A stretch of DNA of 64,000 nt, from NCBI GenBank assembly GCA_028823345.1, contig JAPKBR010000003.1, positions 1-64,000 on the forward strand, read 5' to 3'. Numbering within the stretch: the first letter of the stretch is position 1; each line of letters starts with the position of its first letter. Shown here in pieces: positions 36,706-45,692 of the stretch. Origin of the DNA: Planctomycetota bacterium (GTDB lineage: Bacteria; Planctomycetota; UBA1135; GCA-002686595). The position numbers and the translations under genes are program-made. The notes under the pieces are model-generated. The model made no database searches. It saw only the letters and a list, made by a program, of their open reading frames with translations, and was not told where the DNA came from.

Positions 36706-37622
36706 GATTTATCCTCCTGATCGCTTTCTTCTATGTTGCTCTGTTCTGTATTGCTGCTTTCAGTGACCTTGCGGTTGATCTCCACATCACACCCATTGCC
36801 GGACAGGCGGGTTTCCTCGCTCGGTTCACGGGCCGGGCGACAATCGTGGGGCAAGCCGTCAAATGTGCGGCGCATGGCCCGGTGGATTTTCCGCCGTGCG
36901 CGGAAGATGACCATCTTCAAATTCTCGAGGCGAATGCCAAGGTCGGCAGCCGCATCGCGATAGCTAGCCCCGCCCACCTCGACCAAGGTAAGAGCCCGTT
37001 GCTCGCGCTCGCCCAGCATCTGGAAGAAGGTCATGTAAAGGGTCAGGTAAGTGACGTAGACCTCGGCGCATTTCTCTCGGTCTTCCGCGTGGATAGCACC
37101 CTGAACGGGGGTCAGTTGGCCATCGGTGGGTTGATCGGAAAGATCCTCGAAGGGGATCTCTTGGCGGCCGCCGCGACCTTGGGACCGCAAATGCTTCAGA
37201 ACCGTGTTGCGCACAATCATCGCTGACCACACCCTAAAAGCATCGTCCCGGGTGGAATCGAAGCGGTGGGGATAGCGGTAGACGTTGAAGAAGACCTCTT
37301 GCAGCACATCAAGGGGGTCTGCTTGGCTGGAGTAGCGCCGGATTCGGGCTGCGACTTGGATCACCAGGTGGCTGGCGTTGAGTTCGTAGAGCAGGCCGAA
37401 GGGGCCCCGGGCACGCTCGCCCTTGAAGGCCTCCATCAGACGGGTGGAAACCGCATCACGCACCTCGTCCAGGGTTCTTTCCTCATCACCCAAGATTTCG
37501 GCAATGCGTCGGACTTCTGCGCGGGAGACCTCTTTACCCAGATTCTTGACCCTCTCAAGCAGCCGCTCGCGGCCGTCGGTGCCAGTCAGGGGACTGACGA
37601 GTAAGGTGTCCTGGGATTGCAT
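36702..37622 (-). CDS. Sigma-70 family (ECF-like) RNA polymerase sigma factor with long N-terminal extension
   Basis: The 306-residue protein has region 2 around DPLDVLQEVFFNVYRYP and VWSAMIVRNTVLKHLRSQG, and region 4 with GASYRDAAADLGIRLENLKM and FRARRKIHRAMRR. No region 3 is seen, as in ECF sigma factors, but about 95 residues precede region 2 and an acidic, polar tail of about 45 residues follows region 4. Such additions often mediate regulation. It is co-translated with the TPR gene. A run of ten G residues (plus strand 37690-37699) lies about 70 bases upstream of its start. Confidence 0.88.
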   Translation of the reverse strand: MQSQDTLLVSPLTGTDGRERLLERVKNLGKEVSRAEVRRIAEILGDEERTLDEVRDAVSTRLMEAFKGERARGPFGLLYELNASHLVIQVAARIRRYSSQADPLDVLQEVFFNVYRYPHRFDSTRDDAFRVWSAMIVRNTVLKHLRSQGRGGRQEIPFEDLSDQPTDGQLTPVQGAIHAEDREKCAEVYVTYLTLYMTFFQMLGEREQRALTLVEVGGASYRDAAADLGIRLENLKMVIFRARRKIHRAMRRTFDGLPHDCRPAREPSEETRLSGNGCDVEINRKVTESSNTEQSNIEESDQEDKS

Positions 37623-37878
37623 GGCAGAAGAAGAGTTTGGCTGGAGCTCTAGGACCTCTCAAGGGGAGTCGGAAATACCAGAGTTGTCGGGGGGGGGGGA
37701 GTCCGACAGCCAGCCTTCATCTTAGCCCCTAAAAAGGGGTTGGTTTCCGGATTGCCCCCTCCCGCCGAAAGGAAAACTAGTCAGGGGCTGCGCCCATGCA
37801 GTAAACCGTTGCCCCATAAGGACTTAGGAGATGGTTTTTATTTGGTCAAAAGGGCCTCAGAAGGGCAAGATTGGGCGC

Positions 37879-39003
37879 ATGTCTCAAGCGGAGAACATCC
37901 TTGGAATGGCCCTCGACATTGGGTTCGATCTGGCCGGATTGGCGCCTTTTCGGACCCCAAGTAGATCCCAGCAGTACGGCGCCTGGATCGACCAGGGCCG
38001 GCACGCCTCCATGGGCTGGATGGAGACGAACCGCCCCCTGATCGAGGACCCGACGCGCTTCATGGCCGAGGGAAAGACCCTGCTGATGGTTGGACTCTCC
38101 CATTCCAGGCCGCCCCTGGAGCTCCAGGGGGGAGGTCGGGTGGCGCGCTACGCCGCGGGCCGGGACTATCACAATTGGATGGGCAAGCGCCTCAAGCGGC
38201 TGGCGAAGCAAATGGTGGCAGAAGGCCTGATCGAGGGGGCCCGCAGCGCGGTGGACGCGGTTCCATTGATGGAGCGCAGCCACGCGGAGGAAGCAGGGCT
38301 GGGCTTTGCCTCCAAGGCCGCCAACTTGCTGCACCCGCGCTTCGGACCATGGTTCTTCCTGGGAGAACTGGTTCTGGAAATCGAGCTGGAACCCACGCCG
38401 GCTCAAATGCCTGCGGGTTCCTGCGGAACCTGCACCGCCTGCTTGGACGCCTGCCCCACTGGGGCGTTGGTGAGTCCGGGCGAGCTCGACGCGCGCCTCT
38501 GCCTGTCGTGGGCCACCATCGAACAACGGGGCAGCGTGCCCCATGAATTGCGGCGGGACTTAGGGGAATGGGTGTTTGGTTGCGATATCTGCAGCGAAGT
38601 TTGCCCCTGGGGTACGGGCCTGCCCTCCACCGAAGACCGCTTTCCCGTGAGGCCCGAAATCGCCGAGTCCAGCTTGGTGGATTGGCTCCGCCTCGATCCC
38701 GATCCCGAAGTCTTCAAGGATCAATTTTCGGGTATGGCGGTGCGGCGAGCGGGGCGCGAGGGTTTGTCCGCGAACTCTGCCCTGGTGCTGGGCAACCACC
38801 CTCAGGAAGAGGGGCGCGGAGCTCTACAGTCCGCACTCGAACAGGATCCCAGCCCTAAGGTGAGAGAGTCAGCTGCTTGGGCACTGCTGCGCGGACATGG
38901 GAAAGACCACGGGGTGCAGGCCGGGGTGGCCAAGGCAATCGCGCGAGAAAGCGACCCAGGCGCACAAGCGGCCATGGAGCGGTCCCTCGAGCTAGAGGGC
39001 TAG
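37879..39003 (+). CDS. queG: Epoxyqueuosine reductase with C-terminal HEAT-like repeats
   Basis: QueG reduces epoxyqueuosine to queuosine in tRNA using cobalamin and two iron-sulfur clusters. The 374-residue product has the cluster ligands CGTCTACLDACPTGAL and FGCDICSEVCPWG, and the family segments VGLSHSRPP, RYAAGRDYHNWMGKRLK and VDAVPLMERSHAEEAGLGF. Residues after about 290 form helical HEAT-like repeats, a known extension in part of the family. The ATG at 37879 gives a typical N-terminus; an ATG at 37831 would add 16 unrelated residues. QueA of the same pathway is encoded at 45.7-46.8 kb. Confidence 0.92.
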   Translation: MSQAENILGMALDIGFDLAGLAPFRTPSRSQQYGAWIDQGRHASMGWMETNRPLIEDPTRFMAEGKTLLMVGLSHSRPPLELQGGGRVARYAAGRDYHNWMGKRLKRLAKQMVAEGLIEGARSAVDAVPLMERSHAEEAGLGFASKAANLLHPRFGPWFFLGELVLEIELEPTPAQMPAGSCGTCTACLDACPTGALVSPGELDARLCLSWATIEQRGSVPHELRRDLGEWVFGCDICSEVCPWGTGLPSTEDRFPVRPEIAESSLVDWLRLDPDPEVFKDQFSGMAVRRAGREGLSANSALVLGNHPQEEGRGALQSALEQDPSPKVRESAAWALLRGHGKDHGVQAGVAKAIARESDPGAQAAMERSLELEG

Positions 39004-39149
39004 GGCTTCTCAAATCAAGCCATAGGCACACTTGTTTGCGTCTCATTTTGTCACATATCAAAGAATGGCGACCGGGTCAGGCAAGGTTCCCGCTGATGTG
39101 GGTCGACGAATAATCAGACCTCACCACTTCACTCCCACCGCTTTATCCC

Positions 39150-39449
39150 ATGAGCCTCAACAGCTTCTACGACGACCGAAAATTCTGCACAGCCTGCGAC
39201 AACTATGTCGCCTACCTGTCCGGTCTGGACCGCAGCTACTGCGTGCAATGCGGATCAGAAGTAAGGCTCTTCTCCGCCGATGACTGGGATCGTTTCCAGA
39301 ACGGCCTCGATAACCGGCCGCGGAATGGACGCAAGGCAAAGAACATGAGGAATGCCGTGGGGTCCGTCGATGCCAAGGGCGAGGTCGACAATGAGCCTCA
39401 CTTGGATACAGAGGGTGAAGGCCCCGATGATCAGCGCGAATCCGCCTGA
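39150..39449 (+). CDS. Small zinc-ribbon protein
   Basis: The 99-residue protein has a zinc ribbon near the N-terminus (CTAC, fourteen residues, CVQC) followed by a polar, acidic tail with no further domain. It resembles small cytoplasmic zinc-ribbon proteins, some of which are RNA polymerase or ribosome-associated; no specific family is recognised. Start at ATG 39150 without strong ribosome site. Confidence 0.6.
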   Translation: MSLNSFYDDRKFCTACDNYVAYLSGLDRSYCVQCGSEVRLFSADDWDRFQNGLDNRPRNGRKAKNMRNAVGSVDAKGEVDNEPHLDTEGEGPDDQRESA

Positions 39450-39511
39450 CCGTAAATTTGGACCACCACGGTGAGCATTCGGCCAGCCGGCACCGCGCGC
39501 CTTTAGTTTGG

Positions 39512-40528
39512 TCAGCGCGCGGAATTTTGCTCTTGTTGCTCTGCAACCCAGGCGAGCACCTTTGCGTCACCCGCTAAGCGCGCCGCCCGCCCCAATCGCA
39601 GGAGCCCCCCGGCCACCGCAGCCTTATCCCCCGCCGCCTTCTGAGTATTCACCAGGCGCGTCAAGAGTTCCAGGTTCCAAGGATCGATCAACAGCATGCC
39701 TTCGATGGGTCGCAACATCGCACGCTGGCGTTCCAGTTCCTTAAAGGTCTGCTCCATCGAACGGGCCTGATCTTTTTGGCCCAGTTCCGCCAAAATGTGC
39801 GCCAGCAAGAAAGCGGGTTCGGGATCCCGCGGGCGCAAGGCTCGCGCGCGCTTCACGGCCACCTGGGCCTTTTGGAGTTCCTCCAGGTCGTACCAGATGG
39901 TTGCCCGCAACTGCCAAGCCTCGCCCAAGCTGGGGTCGCTCTGCACGACCTGGGAAAGATCCTCCAAAGCCTCGTCACTGTGTCCCGCGCGCCAATGGGC
40001 TACCGCCCGCCCACGCCGGGCCTGAACATCCTCGGGCGCCGCATCCAGCACCCGGTCATAGTGCGCAAGAGCCTCCGTTACACGTCCGACCTGGGCCAAG
40101 GAATGCCCTAGGTGCCGCGTGCGTCCCACCAGTTGAGGCGCAACCCGAAGCAGCCGCGTAAGCACCAAGGCACACTGCTCATGCCGCCGCATGCGAAACT
40201 GCGCGTGCCCCAACAAGTGCAAACACGCGGGATAGTCCGGCACACTTTGGAGCGCCGGCACGAGAGCCATGACCACCCCCGGAAAGTCATCCTGACGCCA
40301 CGCTTGTAGGGCCTTCAGGTAAGCCTCTTGCACAGCGGGGTCGATCCCTGCTCCCTCGTTCCAATCCTTGTAGGCATCGGCCTTTGCCCGGGGCAAGTTC
40401 TCCATCGAGAGAGCCAAGGCCATACGAGCTCGAATCCCGGCATCCAAGACCGGTACCTGCGGGCTTTGAGCAAGACCTAACTGGGTGAATAGAATCGCCA
40501 CCAACAAGAACTTCTGCACGCCCCTCAT
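39512..40528 (-). CDS. Secreted TPR protein
   Basis: The 338-residue product has a signal peptide (FLLVAILFTQLGLAQ) and tandem TPR units: CLHLLGHAQFRMRRHEQCAL, LGHSLAQVGRVTEALAHYDR, RAVAHWRAGHSDEALEDLSQ and ATIWYDLEELQKAQVAVKRA. The ATG at 40528 overlaps the TGA of the upstream ASPIC/UnbV gene by four bases. Secreted TPR proteins commonly accompany ASPIC/UnbV proteins, which suggests that the two work together. Confidence 0.82.
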   Translation of the reverse strand: MRGVQKFLLVAILFTQLGLAQSPQVPVLDAGIRARMALALSMENLPRAKADAYKDWNEGAGIDPAVQEAYLKALQAWRQDDFPGVVMALVPALQSVPDYPACLHLLGHAQFRMRRHEQCALVLTRLLRVAPQLVGRTRHLGHSLAQVGRVTEALAHYDRVLDAAPEDVQARRGRAVAHWRAGHSDEALEDLSQVVQSDPSLGEAWQLRATIWYDLEELQKAQVAVKRARALRPRDPEPAFLLAHILAELGQKDQARSMEQTFKELERQRAMLRPIEGMLLIDPWNLELLTRLVNTQKAAGDKAAVAGGLLRLGRAARLAGDAKVLAWVAEQQEQNSAR

Positions 40529-42261
40529 GAGCCCTGCTCCACGCGCACCAGTTGACGCCCATTGTCTTCGCCTGAAACCCGGCCCAAAACCTCGCTGGTC
40601 CCCCCGCCGGGCCAAAACACTTTTAAGAACCAGCTGTTTGCGTCCTTGGGCATGGCGAAGTGAATAGCGGAGGGTTGCGACCCCTGAAAGCCGCCTGCGG
40701 TGCTGACCAACCTTGTGCTCCGTTGCTCGCCACAGATCAACTCCAAGCGCGCCCCCGGAGCATCCCTGTCCCCTTCGCGGGCAATCAACTGCACCACCAA
40801 TGCTCTCCCAACCCGCGGAGCCTCGTTCCGCAGGACACGCACACCCCCATCCAACGTCAAGACCACCAAGTCCTGGTCCCCATCACCGTCTAAGTCCCCA
40901 GCCACGCCGGCCCGGGACACGAAGTGTTGGCCGGAGATCAACGGCCGCGCACTAAATCCCGTGCCCTCGCCCACATAGAGATGGTCCTGCTGCCCATAGG
41001 TGGTGTCGCTGCCGGCTCCATCCGCCTCGGGATAGACGTGCCCATTGAGCACAAAGGCGTCGAGTTCCCCATCCAAGTCCCCATCAAAGAAACCCGTGCC
41101 CCAACCAAGGCGAGTCAAACTCGCACCCCCGATTCCGGCCCGACTCGACCGTTCGCGATAAGCTCCTTTCCTGCGCGCCGGTAAATAGAGCGCATTGGGC
41201 TCGCCCGAAAAATTCGTCACCAGCAAGGCCGGTCGCCCGTCCCCATTCAAGTCCGCGCAAGCAATCCCCATCCCCGCCTGCTCGCGGCCATTTGCCCCAT
41301 AGCCGAGCCCCCACTCAAAGGCCTGCTCAAGGAATCCGCCCTCTTCCTGAGCCACCCAAAGATGATTGGGATGGGAGTCATTGGACACATAGAGGTCCAG
41401 GCGCCCATCCTGATTGATGTCAAGGGTCACGACCCCCAACCCAAAAGCCGCTGGCGCTTGGCCAAGCCCTGCGCGCGCTGAGGGTTTTCTTGGCTGCGTA
41501 GTTTTCTCCCCCTGACCGGTTTCAGTCCCCGGCTCGGAGGTGCTTGGCGCGCTCGCCCCTAGGCCCGCAGGTTCAAAACGCCCATTACCCAGTCCCCGGA
41601 AAAGCAGATCTTCCTGGGCCAAAAAGCCCTCTGGCCCCGCCATCACCATCTGCCCCTTCCACTGGGCGCCCGCCTCTCCCCGAGGTTTGTGCACCGCAAA
41701 ATCAAACTCCAAGTACCGCACAAGGAACAAATCCTGTCGCCCATCCCCATCAAAATCCAAGAACGCTGCGCTCGTATGCCAACCCTCCTGGGGCAACCCC
41801 GCCTGCGCTGTCCGCTCCTCAAACCCCGCGCCCTGCAGGTTATGGAACAACCGCACCTGCCCCCACTGGGTCACGACTAAATCACTCCACCCATCCCCGT
41901 CCACATCACCCACCGCACAGCCGGTGCCCCATCCGTCGCCTGCCATTTCCCAAGCCTCGCCCCCGCGAACGAATGCCCCATCTTCCGCCCCCAAGAACAC
42001 TCGCGGCGGTAGCCCCTTCTCCCCCTCCAGCACCCTCTTCGCCGTGGAACCATCCACCACGACCAAGTCCAAATGCCCATCTCGATTCAAGTCGACCAGC
42101 GCCAACCCGCCCCCGTTCACTTCCATTATCCAATCGCGACCCGCCGTCCCACAAGTTACCTCGACCCCCGGCAAAACCGCGTTCGTCACATCAACGAACC
42201 AATCGCCCGCCCCCCCGCCCGGGAGCAGCCCTCCAATAGCCAACATCAGCAGAAAACCCAT
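40525..42261 (-). CDS. FG-GAP/VCBS repeat protein with ASPIC/UnbV C-terminal domain
   Basis: The 578-residue protein has a hydrophobic N-terminus (FLLMLAIGGLLPGG) for export and about seven calcium-binding repeats with the core D-x-D-x-D-G-x-x-D: VDLNRDGHLDLVVVD, VDGDGWSDLVVTQW, FDGDGRQDLFLVRY, INQDGRLDLYVSND, LNGDGRPALLVTNF and LDGDGDQDLVVLT. This is an integrin-alpha-like propeller. The last 95 residues resemble the ASPIC/UnbV module, with ALVVQLIAREGDRDAPGAR and FWPGGGTSEVL. Overlaps the TPR gene by four bases. Probable envelope or extracellular binding role. Confidence 0.87.
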   Translation of the reverse strand: MGFLLMLAIGGLLPGGGAGDWFVDVTNAVLPGVEVTCGTAGRDWIMEVNGGGLALVDLNRDGHLDLVVVDGSTAKRVLEGEKGLPPRVFLGAEDGAFVRGGEAWEMAGDGWGTGCAVGDVDGDGWSDLVVTQWGQVRLFHNLQGAGFEERTAQAGLPQEGWHTSAAFLDFDGDGRQDLFLVRYLEFDFAVHKPRGEAGAQWKGQMVMAGPEGFLAQEDLLFRGLGNGRFEPAGLGASAPSTSEPGTETGQGEKTTQPRKPSARAGLGQAPAAFGLGVVTLDINQDGRLDLYVSNDSHPNHLWVAQEEGGFLEQAFEWGLGYGANGREQAGMGIACADLNGDGRPALLVTNFSGEPNALYLPARRKGAYRERSSRAGIGGASLTRLGWGTGFFDGDLDGELDAFVLNGHVYPEADGAGSDTTYGQQDHLYVGEGTGFSARPLISGQHFVSRAGVAGDLDGDGDQDLVVLTLDGGVRVLRNEAPRVGRALVVQLIAREGDRDAPGARLELICGEQRSTRLVSTAGGFQGSQPSAIHFAMPKDANSWFLKVFWPGGGTSEVLGRVSGEDNGRQLVRVEQGS

Positions 42262-42475
42262 AAGCCCCAGCCTACCGCCCTCAAGTTCCTCCCCCACCCC
42301 GAAACTTGATTAGGCCCTCTTTCGTCCCAAGATCCCCCCCAAGCTGCGCGGGATGTCTACGAAAGCATGAACCGCATCCCATGCCTCCCGGGCTCACGCC
42401 CCATGGGCGGACACAAAGGGGAACGCAGAGATCGAGTGACTTGCAGACTCCAAGGCTCAGGCCCTCCGGCCTCTC

Positions 42476-44698
42476 TCACTGAAAGTCGAGCTGCAGGCCG
42501 TCCGTGAAATTACTCGTCGACCCAGGGTTCACGTCCCTAAACCAGGTGGTGAAGTTCCATGTATCCCCGGGCAGGATCGCAACCGGGGGTGCGGTCGGCA
42601 GGGAGTTCATATTCACGACGATCGAGAAGCTCCCCGTAGGGCCGGAGTTCTGTACTTGACTCACGAAACGGCCGATGGGTGAGCCCAGGCAGAGATTCCC
42701 TTGAGAACCCCCGGGGCCCACGATGAGTCCCTGGTTCGCACTGACTAGAAAATAGCCAAACTTCCCAGGGGGCAATTGGCTCGCCATGAGGGTCAAGTTC
42801 TGATCCGCCACGGCAAGGCTGCCTATGGCTGACATGCTGCCCGGTTGGCCACTGGAGTTTTGGACGGCGGGGGAGCAGTAGTTGGTTCCGAGGGGACCGG
42901 GGGCGACAAAGTTATCGGTGAGCACGCTGGTGTTGCCCGCCCAATCAGTGAAGACGCACTCCACGGCCCAAAGCCCGGTGGTTCCGCCGAGAACCGGGTC
43001 CGCCGAGAACCGGTACTGCTGGCCTCCTTGGGCCAACACCTCGATGGCTGAGGCGGCGGGGGTCACATTGACGATGACCTGCGCGCCGGTTGAAACGGCC
43101 AACAAGCTCCAGGGTCCGCTCGATAGCAGGATGCGTTCGGTGGTTGCTCCGGCCACGAGAGTGATCGTGTCGGTGAAAGAACCCAAGAGATGAAATTCCT
43201 GGGTGCTGGCCGTACCGTTTTGCAGCAGCAGTGTTTGACCCGCACCAAGGGTCACTTGAGGCACCGAGAATCCGGACGGCTGCAGGCTGACCAAAGGGCC
43301 AGGACCATTCAGCGGCGCCGCAAGTCCACGAGCGCTTACGTAGTTGACTCCATCGTCGATCACCTGATCCTTGATCTTCACATGAAACACCGCGGGCCAG
43401 CCGGGGAAGGATGCGTTGGGCAAATCAGTAGCCACCAACACCGGAGGCAACGTATCTGCGGAACCGGTATTCAGGTAAACCTTGCTGCGCCACTGAGCCG
43501 AGTTCGACTCGCCCTGGGCGGTGATTAGATCATAGTCCCCATCGTTGTCCAGATCCGCCACAGTGGCGTCCAGAGTCGAATCGGAAACCGCTTGGATCTG
43601 GCTAGCAGCGTTGCTCCAATTCAGGTTGCCGTTGTTACGCCAGAGGTACTCGCGACTGCTAAGGGATCCGATCAGAGCGTCATAATCAGAGTCATTGTCA
43701 TAGTCGATCAACACAACCTCATTGTCATCGCCGGAACCAGACAAGCTGCCCCCCAGAGACCAAGTGGGAGGATTCCCGAGGGGGTTGGTGTTTTCCATGT
43801 GACCCTCGTTGAAGCCCGAGAGGCTAACGAAGAATAGGTCGATGTCCGTGTCCCCATCCAAGTCCCCCACTTCCGCTTCGTAGACAGTGGAAGAGTTCCC
43901 GGGAAGTGTGCTGGAGACATTGGTGAACACACCCGTGCCGTCGTTCAGCATTAGGTAATGATTCCCGCCGGTGTTCGAGGAGCGGTTGGGTCCAAAGAAA
44001 TCCAAGTCAAAGTCCCCATCCAGGTCCACAAGCTGAACATCCATCTGGGCTCTCTTGATGGGCGCATTGAGGCTGGCCGCATCTTCCGTGAAGAACCCGT
44101 TGCCATCATTGCGGAACATGCGCGGCCGTCCGCCGCTCCCCCCGAGGTAACTGCTGCCGGAATCACTGATGATCAGGTCCAGGTCTCCGTCATCGTCCAA
44201 ATCACCAAAGTCCGCGCCGCCGCCGTTGTAGACCTCGGTCAAGCCACGGGTCGCGCTCTGCATGTCGAAGAAACCGGGTTGACTCGCCCCACGATTGATG
44301 AACAGGTAAGGCACCTGAGTATTGAAGGCATTGACATACAAGAGGTCCGGCCAACCATCGCCATTCACGTCCCCGCTGATCACGTTCTTGCCATTGGCAA
44401 GGCGCGTACCGAGACGCGCAACGCTCTCATCGGTGAAGGTTAAGTTCCCGGTGGGAACGAACTGATTGATCAGAAGGCGACACTGACGCTGGGATCCGGC
44501 GGAGCTAAACCCGTCTCCCTCGGAAAACATGAGGTCTAAATCCCCATCCAAATCAACGTCTTCCGCCGTCAGGCCCTCGGTCCAGCGATGGGGCCCGGGG
44601 AGCAGGTTGTTCTGGTGCACAAACTGCTGGGTCAAGGCGGGGGCCATGACGCAGATGGAGATAACGCAACGGGACAGGGTGTTGGGAATCAGTCGCAT
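42476..44698 (-). CDS. Secreted FG-GAP/VCBS protein with planctomycete-type C-terminal tail
   Basis: The 740-residue protein has a signal peptide (residues 1-24) and about eight calcium-binding repeats, for example VDLDGDLDLMFSE, VNGDGWPDLLYVN, LDDDGDLDLIISD, LDGDFDLDFFGPN, LDGDTDIDLFFVS and LDNDGDYDLITAQ. The C-terminal 130 residues begin at NYCSPAVQNSSGQPGSMSA and include GGSQGNLCLGSPIGRF and a final W-F-R-D-x-N-P-x-x-T-S-N-F-T-D. I recall this tail from many secreted proteins of marine planctomycetes, where it may serve in export or surface attachment; that recall is not a search result. Monocistronic. Confidence 0.85.
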   Translation of the reverse strand: MRLIPNTLSRCVISICVMAPALTQQFVHQNNLLPGPHRWTEGLTAEDVDLDGDLDLMFSEGDGFSSAGSQRQCRLLINQFVPTGNLTFTDESVARLGTRLANGKNVISGDVNGDGWPDLLYVNAFNTQVPYLFINRGASQPGFFDMQSATRGLTEVYNGGGADFGDLDDDGDLDLIISDSGSSYLGGSGGRPRMFRNDGNGFFTEDAASLNAPIKRAQMDVQLVDLDGDFDLDFFGPNRSSNTGGNHYLMLNDGTGVFTNVSSTLPGNSSTVYEAEVGDLDGDTDIDLFFVSLSGFNEGHMENTNPLGNPPTWSLGGSLSGSGDDNEVVLIDYDNDSDYDALIGSLSSREYLWRNNGNLNWSNAASQIQAVSDSTLDATVADLDNDGDYDLITAQGESNSAQWRSKVYLNTGSADTLPPVLVATDLPNASFPGWPAVFHVKIKDQVIDDGVNYVSARGLAAPLNGPGPLVSLQPSGFSVPQVTLGAGQTLLLQNGTASTQEFHLLGSFTDTITLVAGATTERILLSSGPWSLLAVSTGAQVIVNVTPAASAIEVLAQGGQQYRFSADPVLGGTTGLWAVECVFTDWAGNTSVLTDNFVAPGPLGTNYCSPAVQNSSGQPGSMSAIGSLAVADQNLTLMASQLPPGKFGYFLVSANQGLIVGPGGSQGNLCLGSPIGRFVSQVQNSGPTGSFSIVVNMNSLPTAPPVAILPGDTWNFTTWFRDVNPGSTSNFTDGLQLDFQ

Positions 44699-45017
44699 GG
44701 GGAGGAATAGTCCGTAATGGAGTCAACCCCCGATGGGGTTGAAGTCAAGGCAGGCTGCCGCAGTGATCATCACGGGAACAAACGCACAGCAGCTAGCAAC
44801 CTGGACGCTCCGAATGGAACGCCTACCCATAAAGGTTAACCCAAGCATGAATACTCTGGGAGCCGTTCCCCCATTCTGGGCGAGAAAGCTTGCCCCCAGA
44901 AAAGACCCGGACAATTGAGGCACACATCCGTCCCGTTCTGGGGCTAGGCAAGGTAGGTAGACCCGGGATGAAGAGTACTCTCCCCAGGCCTCGGCCCACC
45001 CCTCAGTCCCCATCACC
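44699..45017. other. Divergent intergenic region between FG-GAP gene and thiE
   Basis: No convincing gene. TCAACCCC (44723-44730) and GGGGTTGA (44735-44742) form a perfect 8-bp hairpin with a CGAT loop in the leader of the FG-GAP gene. I looked for the conserved TPP riboswitch core before thiE and did not find it. Confidence 0.5.
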
Positions 45018-45692
45018 GTGCCCCCTCTCGACCAATTCACCCTGCGCCAGCGATTGGACCGCGCCCGCTTGCTGCTGGTTTTTTCCCCGAACTCCCTGAC
45101 CCTGGGCCTCGCCGCCCTGGAAAAAGCCCTGCCCCATGTGGACCTGGTCCAGGTACGGCCTAAACGACTGGGTCAAGAAACCTCCGCCTCGGCTCTCGCG
45201 CGGGATTGGACGCGAGCGGTACTGGAGCTCACAGCAAGCGCAGGAGAAAACGCTCCTCTAGTAATGGTCAACGATCATGTGGACGTGGCCGCCCTATTGC
45301 AGGACGAAGGTTGCGCCGGAGTTCACTTGGGCCAGGACGATTGTCCCGCACAAGATGCCCGAGAATTTCTTGGCGCCGAGCCTTTGATCGGTCTTTCAAC
45401 CCACACAACCGAACAGGTAGCTGCCGCTTGGGATGAACCCGTGGACTACTTGGGCTTTGGTCCGATCTTCTCAACGTCCACCAAAGACACCGGGCCCGCC
45501 CTGGGCCCTGACCGAGCTTGGATTGCAGCCGCCGCAACCACGCGCCCCGTATTCCCCATCGGGGGCATCGATGTGACCTGCGCGGCTACCCTGTCTCAGA
45601 TAGGAAGGGCAGCAGTGGCTTCGGCGATCATGGAAGCTGAAGACCCGGGTGCTGCGGCAAAAGCCATCAGAGCCTTACTTGACCCGAGCTAG
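45018..45692 (+). CDS. thiE: Thiamine-phosphate synthase family protein
   Basis: ThiE joins the pyrimidine and thiazole moieties to thiamine phosphate. The 224-residue TIM-barrel protein shows LVMVNDHVDVAALL, GVHLGQDDCPAQDAREFLG, GLSTHTTEQVAAA, DYLGFGPIFSTSTK (diphosphate loop with TK) and FPIGGID. These match ThiE; a regulatory TenI-type paralogue is the alternative, but the conserved residues favour the enzyme. Start is GTG at 45018. Its stop is immediately followed by the stop of the convergent queA gene with no bases between. Confidence 0.88.
   Translation: MPPLDQFTLRQRLDRARLLLVFSPNSLTLGLAALEKALPHVDLVQVRPKRLGQETSASALARDWTRAVLELTASAGENAPLVMVNDHVDVAALLQDEGCAGVHLGQDDCPAQDAREFLGAEPLIGLSTHTTEQVAAAWDEPVDYLGFGPIFSTSTKDTGPALGPDRAWIAAAATTRPVFPIGGIDVTCAATLSQIGRAAVASAIMEAEDPGAAAKAIRALLDPS

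Noticed and set aside
39004-39149. tRNA gene in this and other intergenic gaps
   Set aside because: No cloverleaf or T-loop consensus could be drawn.
41540-42313. Long proline/serine-rich plus-strand frame
   Set aside because: Antisense to the calcium-binding repeats of the ASPIC/UnbV protein; low-complexity shadow.
44943-45017. TPP riboswitch upstream of thiE
   Set aside because: The conserved core elements were not found.
44723-45040. Minus-strand frame of 105 codons between the FG-GAP gene and thiE
   Set aside because: No family resemblance, unusual composition and overlap with the thiE start; treated as non-coding.
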